NCBI RefSeq assembly: GCF_009796805.1
Contig: NZ_CP047029.1
Coordinates: 4,574,104 to 4,638,103 of the forward strand
DNA from: Algibacter sp. L1A34
GTDB taxonomy: Bacteria; Bacteroidota; Bacteroidia; Flavobacteriales; Flavobacteriaceae
DNA: 64,000 nucleotides
Direction of reading: 5' to 3'
Shown here: positions 36,338 to 45,108 of the stretch, piece by piece
How the letters are laid out: each line of letters opens with the position of its first letter
Numbering within the stretch: position 1 is the stretch's first letter
The notes under the pieces: generated by a model
Databases searched by the model: none
The model's input: only the letters and a program-made list of their open reading frames with translations
What the model was told of the DNA's origin: nothing
Made by a program: the position numbers and the translations under genes

Positions 36338-37590
36338 ACATACTTATAAAATCGGCCACGATAATAGATTCTAAAAGCGAGTTTCATAACAGTACTCAAG
36401 ATATATTAATTGAAAATGGCGTGATTACTTCCATTGCAAAGTCTATTAAAAACCCAAACAAATATCAAGAAATTCAACTTGATAATTTACATATTTCTCA
36501 AGGGTGGTTTGATAGTAGCGTCTGTTTTGGAGAACCTGGTTATGAAGAACGTGACACAATAGCAAACGGTTTAAAAACTGCTGCAGCTTCTGGTTTTACA
36601 GCCGTAGCAATGAACGCGAATAGTAATCCAGTTATCGACTCGAACTCTAATATTACTTTTGTAAACGCCAAAGCTCAAAACCATGCCGTAAGCTTATTAC
36701 CTATTGGTGCTTTAACCGTTGGAAGTAAAGGTGAAGATTTAGCCGAATTATTTGATATGACATCTGCCGGAGCAGTTGCTTTTTATGATTATAAAAAACC
36801 GATTTCTAATCCCAACTTAATGAAAATTGCGCTGCAATACGCAAGTAATTTTAACGGATTAGTCTGCGCCTTTCCTCAGGAAAATAAAATTGCTGGCCGT
36901 GGTGTAATGAATGAAAACGTAACAAGTACAACTCTTGGTTTAAAAGGTATTCCTGCTATTGCGGAAGAATTACAAATAACTCGTGATATATTTCTATTAG
37001 AATATACAGGCGGAAAGTTACATATCCCAACTATATCAACAGCTAAATCTGTAGATTTAATTCGTGAAGCGAAAAAGAAAAAATTAGATATTACTTGTAG
37101 TGTAGCCATCCATAATTTATACTTTACAGATGCCGCATTAAACGATTTTAACACACATTTTAAAGTATTACCTCCATTACGTATACAAAGTGATGTGGAC
37201 GCTTTAATTGAAGGTGTAAAAGACGGCACAATAGATATGGTTACCAGCGACCATAACCCTATAGATATTGAGCATAAAAAAATTGAATTCGACCATGCCA
37301 AATATGGCACTATTGGTTTAGAGTCTGCTTTTGGCGCGCTTCAATCCTTATTCACCATAAAAAAATCTATTGATATTTTAACCAAAGGAAAATCTAGATT
37401 TGGTTTAGAAAACACACCTCTAAACATTGGAAACAAAGCAAATTTATCGTTATTTAATCCTGATACTAAATACACGTTTTCTAAAAACGACATCATATCA
37501 AAATCTAAAAATGCAATTTTTGAAGGCGAATCTTTAAAAGGCAAAGCATATGGTATTATTTCTAACAATAAAATTTCTATAAACTCATAA
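36334..37590 (+). CDS. pyrC: dihydroorotase-like protein lacking the HxH metal motif
   Basis: Amidohydrolase-fold protein of 418 residues, normally annotated as dihydroorotase. Active enzymes carry a DxHxH metal site after the first strand; here the equivalent reads GWFDSSVCFGEPGYEERD near residues 53-70, without the two histidines. Other segments are kept: AVAMNANSNPVIDS, and TSDHNPIDIEHKK near 302-314. It may be a non-catalytic partner, like the pseudo-dihydroorotase that assembles with PyrB in some bacteria, with pyrB at 24960-25889. The reading frame starts within the restored BatA stop, implying coupling. Confidence 0.82.
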   Translation: MNILIKSATIIDSKSEFHNSTQDILIENGVITSIAKSIKNPNKYQEIQLDNLHISQGWFDSSVCFGEPGYEERDTIANGLKTAAASGFTAVAMNANSNPVIDSNSNITFVNAKAQNHAVSLLPIGALTVGSKGEDLAELFDMTSAGAVAFYDYKKPISNPNLMKIALQYASNFNGLVCAFPQENKIAGRGVMNENVTSTTLGLKGIPAIAEELQITRDIFLLEYTGGKLHIPTISTAKSVDLIREAKKKKLDITCSVAIHNLYFTDAALNDFNTHFKVLPPLRIQSDVDALIEGVKDGTIDMVTSDHNPIDIEHKKIEFDHAKYGTIGLESAFGALQSLFTIKKSIDILTKGKSRFGLENTPLNIGNKANLSLFNPDTKYTFSKNDIISKSKNAIFEGESLKGKAYGIISNNKISINS

Positions 37591-37595
37591 TTTAA

Positions 37596-37928
37596 ATGAC
37601 AACACAAGATATTGAAACCGGCCGTAAAAACGCCATAATTAGCTACCTAACCTTAATTGGAGTTATTATTGCTTATTATTTAAACAATGAAAACAAGAGT
37701 GCTTTTGCTAGTTTCCATATCCGCCAATCTTTAGGGTTATGGCTTACTTTTTTTGCATTAGGACGCATAGCGGGAAGTTTTGATAGCTGGTATATAAGCT
37801 CTGGTTTTTATTTGTTTTTTGCGGTTTTATTCATTTTTGGTTTTTCTAATGCTATTGGTAAAAAAGCAGAACCAGTTCCTCTTGTTGGTAATTTATATCA
37901 AAAACTCTTTGCTAAGCTTGGGATGTAA
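37596..37928 (+). CDS. small multi-pass membrane protein (DUF4870-like)
   Basis: 110 residues with about three hydrophobic segments (near 14-30, 47-62 and 70-85) and the motif SAFASFHIRQSLGLWL near 34-49. This helix-plus-HxRQ pattern is seen in the DUF4870/Tic20-like group of small membrane proteins; the function is unknown. It starts five bases after the dihydroorotase-like stop, so the two are likely co-transcribed with the BatA gene. Confidence 0.75.
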   Translation: MTTQDIETGRKNAIISYLTLIGVIIAYYLNNENKSAFASFHIRQSLGLWLTFFALGRIAGSFDSWYISSGFYLFFAVLFIFGFSNAIGKKAEPVPLVGNLYQKLFAKLGM

Positions 37929-38013
37929 ATAATACGATTATATTAAAATTTCCTAAAAAAATACAAACCTCAAAATATCAAGTTATTTCTTGATGTATTA
38001 AATTCTCTTTATA

Positions 38014-38668
38014 ATGAATACGTCTCTTTCTTTAAAACATATTATCCGTAAATCATCGTTAACCGAAAATGCGCCGTTATTAATTTTACTACATGGTTAT
38101 GGTAGTGATGAAAACGATTTATTTTCATTCGCGGGTGAATTACCTGAAGAACTTTTTATCATTTCAGTAAGAGCACCATACCCAATGCAACCTTCTGGAA
38201 ATGCTTGGTACGCTATTAATTTTGATGCTGAAAAAGGAAAATGGAGCGATAATGAACAAGCTATCTTATCCCGTGATTTAATTGCTAAATTTATTGATGA
38301 AGCTATTGAAACGTATCCTGTAAATAAAAATAACGTATCGCTTTTAGGTTTTAGTCAAGGTTCTATTTTAAGTTATGCTGTGGCACTTACTTATCCAGAA
38401 AAAAATTAAAAACATCGTTGCTTTAAGCGGTTATATTAATCCAGATATTTTCCCGAAACCTATTCAAAAAGAAGATTATGCGCATTTAGATTTTTACTGT
38501 TCTCATGGTAGCGTAGATCAAGTTATACCTGTAGATTGGGCAAGACAAAACGCACCTTATTTGAGTAAATTAAACATAAAGCATAAATATTCGGAATTCC
38601 CTGTTGGGCACGGTGTTGCTCCGCAAAACTTCTTTGAATTAAAAGAATGGTTAACTGCTCGTATCTAA
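38014..38668 (+). pseudogene. phospholipase/carboxylesterase (alpha/beta hydrolase), frameshifted
   Basis: Serine hydrolase of the acyl-protein thioesterase/carboxylesterase type. The first frame (38014-38409) carries LILLHGYGSDENDLF and the nucleophile LLGFSQGS, then stops; a second frame (to 38668) continues with IKNIVALSGYINPDIF, the Asp in SVDQVIP and the His in VGHGVAPQ. The two meet at an A7 run (38399-38405). Removing one A joins them as YPEKIKNIVALSG, a full-length enzyme of about 217 residues with an intact Ser-Asp-His triad. It is therefore either a sequencing error or a recent lesion. Confidence 0.85.
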
Positions 38669-38699
38669 AATTAGGTTATAATAAAATTAATTAACAACT

Positions 38700-38728
38700 A
38701 AACTCTTCATTATGGAGAGTTTTTTTTG
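38700..38728 (+). terminator. terminator after the esterase
   Basis: 9-bp stem with one G-U pair (38700-38708 with 38714-38722), five-base loop and a long T run. Confidence 0.75.
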
Positions 38729-38945
38729 TTTTAAAATCGACAACTTAATCGTTAATTTTTAACCATATCGATAAATTAAGATGAAAAAATTTAAGCCATT
38801 TGTAAAAAGGCTTTTTATCTCTATTTTTGAAAGAAAAAGCAACTTTTTAGATGAAACTTTTACTCGATAAAATGTACATTTGTACATAATATTTTCACAA
38901 AAACATACTTTAATTAAGTAATTTAACCCCTATAGTATAATTATT

Positions 38946-39597
38946 ATGAAACTTAAATCCCCCTTATTTAAAAGCTTACTATTTACAATTTTACTAGCCT
39001 GTATTGCCTTAACGTCTTGTGAAGACGATTGATACATCTGACGATTGTTTTAAACCTACCTTCACTACAGAACATACTTCTGGAACCACTTATGTGTTTT
39101 CTCCAGAATTTGAAATATTAAATGGAACCGAAATTAAAGAAGGCTATATCTTAAAGTTTTTTGTTGACGGAGAATATAAATATCAAGCCTTAGGAGCTGC
39201 ATGGGATGAAGGCGAGTTTAGAACTACTTTAGAGCCTGGTAGTCACGAAATTTGTTTTGAATTAACCACAAACGATTGTAGTGAAACGAGAAACAGTTGT
39301 GAAACCATTGAAGTTGGAGATTGCTTTAATCCAGATTTTACCATTTCGTTATTTTCTGAAGGTTATTACCAAATAAAACCCGATTTTGAATTATTAAATG
39401 GTACAAGTATTAAAGAAGGTTATATCTTAAAATATTACTTAGACAACGAATACAAAGCTACAGCTTGGGGTGAAGCTTGGGATCAAGGAAACTTTTTTGT
39501 ATCACTAGAGCCCGGAACTTACGAGGTGTGCTATGGACTAATTACAGATGCTTGCCCAGAAGAACAGTTTAGTTGCCAAACTGTAACGGTACCGTAA
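38946..39597 (+). pseudogene. lipoprotein with two tandem 90-residue domains, frameshifted after the lipobox
   Basis: ATG 38946 opens a lipoprotein signal with lipobox LTSC (cysteine at residue 25) and then stops at 39030-39032 (CEDD). The frame that continues from 39031 reads DTSDDCFKPTF and runs to 39597. Removing one T at 39029-39030 fuses the signal to the body. The body has two homologous units, each starting CF(K/N)P and containing LNGT(E/S)IKEGYILK, AWD(E/Q)G and LEPG(S/T)(H/Y)E; a within-gene duplication. No named family recognised. A GTG at 39019 without signal peptide is the alternative but less likely start. Confidence 0.7.
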
Positions 39598-39783
39598 GCC
39601 TAACTCGCCAAATGTTTTCTAGATATTAGTCAACTTTTATTGTTAGGATAACAAAGAATCTGATTTTTATTCTTTAATTTCTGTATTAAAAATCAAATTA
39701 ATAATTTGGCTGTTTTTGTAAAAAACTCAGACTTTTCCTAGAACCTATATTAGCAATGTTTTATTAATGCTACTAACTTGAGC

Positions 39784-41108
39784 TTATAATTCAAAATCTC
39801 TTAAAAAAGCTTCCTTAGCTATTTCTAATTCACGATTTAACGTAGTTTTTAACTCTTTTAGTAAAGATGCATGATTAATTGATTCGGATTTTATTTCATT
39901 CCTAACCACGCATTGAGTGTAAGCTTTAATAAAAGGGTTTGAAAAGAAATACAAACCAGAATCTCTATTAAATCTTATAATTTCAGAACGGCTTGGCGTA
40001 GTCAGCTCATCCAAATATTTTTTTAAATTTGTACCTTGATAATTAACGTTTGTTTTTATAATTTCATCCTTAACTTCAATTACAGAGACTGCTTCTTTAT
40101 TTATAGCTAGAATAGCAATTAATAAATCCTTAGGGTTTTCTTGTTTTCGAGCATGAATTATTTTAGTAGCGTTTTCATATATAGACTTATATGTATCAGA
40201 ATTTTCGTTTATAAATTCATCTAAAGCCAATTCAAATGAAGATTTATTTATTGAAATAACTTTACCTTTTGTAGTCTTATTAATATTTTCTTCTTCGCAT
40301 AAAAGGAGTGATAATTGATGGGTAACTGCCGGCAAACCACTTGAATATGTTACGATTTTTTCAATCGTTTCACTCGGAAACTTTACGTTTAACAGTCTTT
40401 CTCCTTCAGAGATTATATTTTTTAGGTTGTCATTAGTCATTAATGGAATTTCGATTTCTGAAATTCTACTTTTCATTTCAGGGTCAAATTGAACAACTTC
40501 TCTTGCTGAATTAACTGCTCCTATGGCAATTATCTTGAGATTAGAATAGTCTACAGAAGAATCCATAAAAACTTTCATTACTTGCGCTAGCTGTACTTTA
40601 TCTTCCGATTTAATTTTATGGTAATCTTCTAAAAACCAGCATCTTCCTGTGCTTCCCCTATAAATTTTGCTAATGTTTGAGGGTTTATGGGCAACTCTAC
40701 AGCTCTTTTAATCGATAATTTTTCTCCTTCAGATACATCAGAACCTAAACTTGCCTTTATTCCAAAGTAAGATGCACTTAACGTTCCTCCAATTTTATCA
40801 GATTCATTATTCTCTTTTTGAGAGACATAAAATATTTCTAGTTGATTAAAAGCATCAATTAGTATTTCAGAGAGTGTCATTCCTAATATACACCTTGTTA
40901 TTACAGGATTTAATTTTTCTTGCTTTAAAGTATTTGTTAGTAATGTTGTTTTTCCTGCACCAGAATAACCATAAATAATAATCTGTTTACCTGGAGTTTT
41001 TAAAGCTCTTTTTAGTCTCTTATTAACTCTATCTCTAGGTATAAATGTATAATTTGCTGGTTGGCTAGGAGTGAATACTTCTTCCAAATTAAAATACTTC
41101 TTTCTCAT
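39784..41108 (-). pseudogene. AAA/STAND-like ATPase, frameshifted at Walker B
   Basis: One ATPase of about 440 residues read in two frames. The N-terminal part (41108 down to 40629) has MRKKYFNLEEVFTPSQPANY and Walker A IIYGYSGAGKTTLL near residue 45-58, then ends in EAQEDAGF. The other frame resumes with CWFLEDYHKI (Walker B, 40640-40600 area) and runs on through the ORF at 40578-39784 (KIIAIGAVNSARE, SGLPAVTHQLSLLL) to a winged-helix-like C-terminus. The frames differ by a net missing base (or two extra) near 40640-40650. Joined, it resembles Cdc6/STAND-type ATPases of unknown role. No partner genes adjoin it. Confidence 0.75.
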
Positions 41109-41154
41109 ATTACGCTTTAATTAAGACCAACATAAATATAAACTTAATTTCTAA

Positions 41155-41194
41155 ACAAAAAAACCTGTCTAGCTCAAAAAAAACTAGACAGGTT
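41155..41194 (-). terminator. terminator of the two-component operon
   Basis: Perfect 11-bp stem (41162-41172 with 41184-41194) and a T-rich end on the minus strand, 24 bases after the regulator stop. Confidence 0.85.
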
Positions 41195-41217
41195 ATTTAT
41201 ATATTACTTCATTTCTT

Positions 41218-41922
41218 TTAACTATTTACAACTAATCTGAATCCTTCACCATGTATGTTAAGTATTTCTACTTTTGGATCTAATTTTAAATACTTACGCA
41301 GTTTTGCTATGTAAACATCCATACTCCTAGATGTAAAATAATTATCATCCCTCCAAATTTTAGTAAGTGCTAGTTCACGAGGCATTAAATCATTTTCATG
41401 TAATGCTAATAAACGTAACAATTCGTTTTCTTTTGGTGATAATTTTACAGGATCTGTACCATTATGACTTAAAAAACGAAGTTTAGAATTTAAATCGAAG
41501 CCTCCTATTTTAAATTCAAATTGCTTACTATCAGAAACTGTTTCTGTAGCTTTTCTTTGAATAATAGCCTTAATTTTCATTAATAACACCTCACTATCAA
41601 ACGGTTTGTTTAAATAGTCGTCTGCTCCTACTTTATAACCTTTAAGAACATCTTCCTTCATGGTTTTAGCAGTTAAGAAAACAATAGGCACATCCGTATT
41701 TTTTTCACGTATTTCTTTAGCTAATGTAAAACCATCTTTATAAGGCATCATAACATCTAAAATACACAAATCGAAATCGTCCTTTTTGAATTTTTCAAAA
41801 CCTTCCATACCATTTTTAGCATGGGTTACGTCATAATCATTCATCATTAAATAATCCTTAAGTACAGTTCCAAAATTTGGATCATCTTCTACTAATAAAA
41901 TTCTCTTTTTATGCTCTTCCAT
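41218..41922 (-). CDS. OmpR-family response regulator
   Basis: DNA-binding regulator of 234 residues. The receiver has the acidic pair EDD near residues 12-14, the phospho-acceptor Asp in LCILDVMMPYKDG near residue 55 and the Lys in NKPF near 106. The winged-helix output domain spans about 135-234 (KLSPKENELLRLLALHENDL; SRSMDVYIAKLRKYL). It resembles RprY of Bacteroides in overall style. It starts three bases after the kinase gene. TTAAC direct repeats upstream of the operon may be its own binding sites. Confidence 0.95.
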   Translation of the reverse strand: MEEHKKRILLVEDDPNFGTVLKDYLMMNDYDVTHAKNGMEGFEKFKKDDFDLCILDVMMPYKDGFTLAKEIREKNTDVPIVFLTAKTMKEDVLKGYKVGADDYLNKPFDSEVLLMKIKAIIQRKATETVSDSKQFEFKIGGFDLNSKLRFLSHNGTDPVKLSPKENELLRLLALHENDLMPRELALTKIWRDDNYFTSRSMDVYIAKLRKYLKLDPKVEILNIHGEGFRLVVNS

Positions 41923-41925
41923 AAT

Positions 41926-43491
41926 TTACGATATTAACGGAAGCCTTACGGTAAAGGTACTTCCTTTGTCTTTTTCACTTTCTACTGTTATATGACCTTG
42001 GTGATCATCTACTATTCGTTTCACGTATGCTAAACCCAGTCCATGGCCTTTAACATTGTGTATATTTCCAGTATGTTCTCTATAAAACTTTTCGAACACA
42101 CGTTTCAAGGCAGCTTTACTCATTCCGCTACCTTGATCTTTAATTTTTAATAAAATGCTGGTTCCAACATTTTCTGTATACACATCTATCTTTGGTGCTT
42201 CTGGTGAATATTTTATAGCATTATCCAAAATATTAACTACCACATTTGTAAAATGTGTTTCATTTGCTAAAATACATGTGCTTTCGGCATCAAGATGTGT
42301 ATGTATATAACCTTCTCTATCTTCAACAATAAGCTGAACATGCGTAATAGCATCTTCAATTAATTCGTGAAAATCAACACGTTCTTTACTTATATTAAGC
42401 TCGTTTTTCTCAAGCTTAGAAATACGTAATACATTTTCAACCTGAGCATGCATACGTTTATTTTCTTCTTTAATCATGTTTAGATAACGGATTACCTTAT
42501 CACGATCCCCAATAATTTTTGGGTTTTTAATAGAGTCTAAAGCCAAATTTATTGTTGCTATTGGCGTTTTAAACTCATGTGTCATGTTATTTATAAAATC
42601 GGTTTTAATTTCCGAAATTTTACGCTGTTTCATTAACTGATAAAGTGCGCCTGAATAAGCCATAATTATAATTAACGTAAACACAATAGATAACAAAATC
42701 ATACCTATTATAGTCGATAAAATAAACTTACCATCTTCTGGAAAATTAACTAATAATTTATACGGACTGCCTGTATTCATATTAGAAAAAATGGGAACAG
42801 AAAAAGTCGATTTCTTATCATATTCAAACGAATCACTTTGTATTTTTGTTGCCAAATCATTACTATAAATAGCAAATTCAAATTTGATATTTATAGAATC
42901 TTCTTTAAGCTTTCTAGTCAACATATCTTCAATAGTTTCTCGTGAAACTCTTTGATGTATTGGTCGTCTTTGTGCAATATCCTTATAAAGATCTTCAAAT
43001 AAAATTTTATCGGTTGTAGACATTTTCTCCAAAACCAACAACTTATCATTAGAACTTAAATCAAAATCCGATCCTTTATTGCTATACACTCTCGTTTGGC
43101 GTTCATTATAAATGCGTTTTACATTTATAGTATCCAACCCCATGTCAAAAAGCGGTGAGCTCAACTTATAATTTTCCTCTAAAATACCACTACTATAAAC
43201 TACAATTTCTTTAGAGTCTGAGTCCTCTTGAATTATATTTAAATTACGAATAGCCGCCGTATCTACAGCAACACCTTGTAAAACCAAATTCTGAAGTTTA
43301 TATACATACTCCGATTCTTCCTTTGTTTCAATTGTATTCGAAACATAATAAAGTGCCGTTTTAACGCTACTTCTAAAACGCTCCTTTTCGTTCTTAACAG
43401 AATTGTTAATATAGTAAGCCTGAATTGAAATTATACCAATTAAGGATAAGCTCATTAACAATATTAAAACAAAAATTATGCGTTTACTCAT
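41926..43491 (-). CDS. sensor histidine kinase
   Basis: Membrane sensor of 521 residues, RprX-like. Helices near residues 5-27 and 262-285 flank a periplasmic domain of about 230 residues. The phospho-acceptor is in NNMTHEFKTPIATINLAL near 305-322, followed by the N box NVVVNILDNAIKYSPEAP, the G1 KDQGSGMSKAAL and G2 GHGLGLAYVKRI. The response regulator follows directly. The -7 box TAATTTTG ends exactly four bases before the ATG, so the operon message should be leaderless. Confidence 0.95.
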   Translation of the reverse strand: MSKRIIFVLILLMSLSLIGIISIQAYYINNSVKNEKERFRSSVKTALYYVSNTIETKEESEYVYKLQNLVLQGVAVDTAAIRNLNIIQEDSDSKEIVVYSSGILEENYKLSSPLFDMGLDTINVKRIYNERQTRVYSNKGSDFDLSSNDKLLVLEKMSTTDKILFEDLYKDIAQRRPIHQRVSRETIEDMLTRKLKEDSINIKFEFAIYSNDLATKIQSDSFEYDKKSTFSVPIFSNMNTGSPYKLLVNFPEDGKFILSTIIGMILLSIVFTLIIIMAYSGALYQLMKQRKISEIKTDFINNMTHEFKTPIATINLALDSIKNPKIIGDRDKVIRYLNMIKEENKRMHAQVENVLRISKLEKNELNISKERVDFHELIEDAITHVQLIVEDREGYIHTHLDAESTCILANETHFTNVVVNILDNAIKYSPEAPKIDVYTENVGTSILLKIKDQGSGMSKAALKRVFEKFYREHTGNIHNVKGHGLGLAYVKRIVDDHQGHITVESEKDKGSTFTVRLPLIS

Positions 43492-43495
43492 TAGT

Positions 43496-43503
43496 CAAAA
43501 TTA
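43496..43503 (-). promoter_or_regulatory. -7 box four bases from the kinase ATG
   Basis: Minus strand TAATTTTG-ACTA-ATG. A direct repeat region lies just upstream. Confidence 0.55.
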
Positions 43504-43557
43504 ACATTTTAACATTTACTAAAACAGCTTTTAACCTTACATTAACAAAAATGTTAA
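43501..43557. promoter_or_regulatory. candidate regulator-binding repeats upstream of the kinase gene
   Basis: On the plus strand TTAAC occurs at 43501, 43509, 43531 and 43542, the last two 11 bases apart, and TGTTAA at 43552 in the inverse sense. One-turn repeats of TTAACA-like units are typical for PhoB/PhoP-class regulators. It overlaps the -7 box, so repression or autoregulation is possible. Confidence 0.35.
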
Positions 43558-43561
43558 AATT

Positions 43562-44155
43562 CTATGATTTCTGTATTTTCTTAAGGATTTGTGCATGCAC
43601 AGAAGATACCTGATTTTTAGTTTTTTCCAAGTCTACATTTTCAATTACAAAATGTGAAAGTTTCACTTTTTCTGCATCACTCCATTGATTCTTCATGATT
43701 GCAATAATTTTTTCTTCGGAAGTATTATCGCGAACCAAAACACGCTTTATTTTAGCATCTTTTGGTGCTGTTACAGCAATTACGTAATCGCAAAGTTTAT
43801 CACCACCATTTTCAAACAAAATAGCCACTTCCTTTATTACATAAGGCGTATTTTGCTTTTTCGCCCATTTCTCGAAGTGCCTAGCCACTCTAGGATGTAT
43901 AATAGCATTCATTTGTTTCAGCATATTTTTATCAGTAAAAATAATACTGGCAATAAATGGTTTATTCAAATTATTATCAACATAGGCTTGCTCTCCAAAT
44001 AATTGGATAAGTTTTCGTTTAATGATTTTAGACTTACGCATTAGCTTTTTGGCTTCATCATCGGCTATATAAACCGGAACGCCTAATGTCAAAAACATTT
44101 TCGCCACCGTTGTTTTACCGCTACCAATACCTCCTGTAAGTCCTACTACAATCAT
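43562..44155 (-). CDS. coaE: dephospho-CoA kinase
   Basis: Last step of coenzyme A synthesis: phosphorylates the 3'-hydroxyl of dephospho-CoA. 197 residues, cytoplasmic. P-loop GLTGGIGSGKTTVAKMF near 5-21, VYIADDEAKKLM near 29-40, and HPRVARHFEKWA near 89-100. It overlaps the YbbR-like gene by four bases and closes the operon GT2-YbbR-coaE. Confidence 0.96.
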   Translation of the reverse strand: MIVVGLTGGIGSGKTTVAKMFLTLGVPVYIADDEAKKLMRKSKIIKRKLIQLFGEQAYVDNNLNKPFIASIIFTDKNMLKQMNAIIHPRVARHFEKWAKKQNTPYVIKEVAILFENGGDKLCDYVIAVTAPKDAKIKRVLVRDNTSEEKIIAIMKNQWSDAEKVKLSHFVIENVDLEKTKNQVSSVHAQILKKIQKS

Positions 44156-45108
44156 TTTGTTATAATAAATTCTATAAGTTGTTGATTAATTTTTGCGTTT
44201 TTAACCTGTGCTGGAATCTTTACCAATTCTGGAGTTAAGGTCGATGCTTTTGCTACTTTACTGTAATCGCAAACCACTTTAAAATCCTTTACCGTAACAC
44301 TATTAAAATTCTTTAAACTCACGTAATAAGATACGTTAATTTCTTTTGGAAAATATTTGATTTTCAAAGAATCGGGACTATTAATAATTTGAACAGGAAC
44401 TTTCAATTTTCCTTCAGTAAACTTTTCAACTTTTGCCTTTAAAATAGATGTTTTAGTTGAAAATTTTAAATCAGCCAAATTCGGAAGATTTAATTCTAAT
44501 TTTTTAGTAATATCAGTTTTAACATCAATTAAATTTACAGGTTTTGTTTCTATAAAATCCAATTTTGAAACTAAAATATTTGGTCCAATTATAGTAATTG
44601 AATCTGGTTGTAACTTATAATCTCCAGAAACATCGTAACCTAACGAAAAACTTACTTCCGATTTCAACCTAACAGGTACTTTTTTAACCATATTAACACC
44701 ATACTTAAAGTAAAGCGTATCTGGAGAGATGTTTAATAATTCCACCTGACTTTCAAATTGCGTATTTGCCAAATATTTAATCGATTTATGCCAAACATAA
44801 GCGGAGTCTTTTCTGTAAACATCTTTAGAAAAATCAATTTTAACCTTAGGCGTGCTCATGTAATAATTCAACCATTTAAAACCATGCGTTTTTAAGGTTA
44901 TAGCCAAAACATTAGTGCTATCGTTTAAGATAACATGCTCTTGTGGCACGTTTTCCATCTCTATATTAAACACCAAAGTATTAGTATATTCTTTAGATAA
45001 TTTATTAAAAATTAAGATAATAAAAGCCGACACCAAAAAGAGCAGAAAAATATTAATTTTTTTACTTTTTATGGAAGACAATAAATGGGACTTTAATTTT
45101 TTTATCAT
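44152..45108 (-). CDS. YbbR-like domain protein
   Basis: 318 residues, one N-terminal membrane helix (KINIFLLFLVSAFIILIFN at about 18-36), then several YbbR-type beta repeats (for example GDYKLQPDSITIIGP near 161-175) facing the periplasm. Function unknown; YbbR proteins partner with diadenylate cyclase in Firmicutes, but no such gene is here. It overlaps both neighbours (GT2 before, coaE after) by four bases. Confidence 0.85.
   Translation of the reverse strand: MIKKLKSHLLSSIKSKKINIFLLFLVSAFIILIFNKLSKEYTNTLVFNIEMENVPQEHVILNDSTNVLAITLKTHGFKWLNYYMSTPKVKIDFSKDVYRKDSAYVWHKSIKYLANTQFESQVELLNISPDTLYFKYGVNMVKKVPVRLKSEVSFSLGYDVSGDYKLQPDSITIIGPNILVSKLDFIETKPVNLIDVKTDITKKLELNLPNLADLKFSTKTSILKAKVEKFTEGKLKVPVQIINSPDSLKIKYFPKEINVSYYVSLKNFNSVTVKDFKVVCDYSKVAKASTLTPELVKIPAQVKNAKINQQLIEFIITK

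Noticed and set aside
36876..37310. 144-codon minus-strand frame inside the dihydroorotase-like gene
   Set aside because: Antisense shadow; the plus-strand gene is clearly coding.
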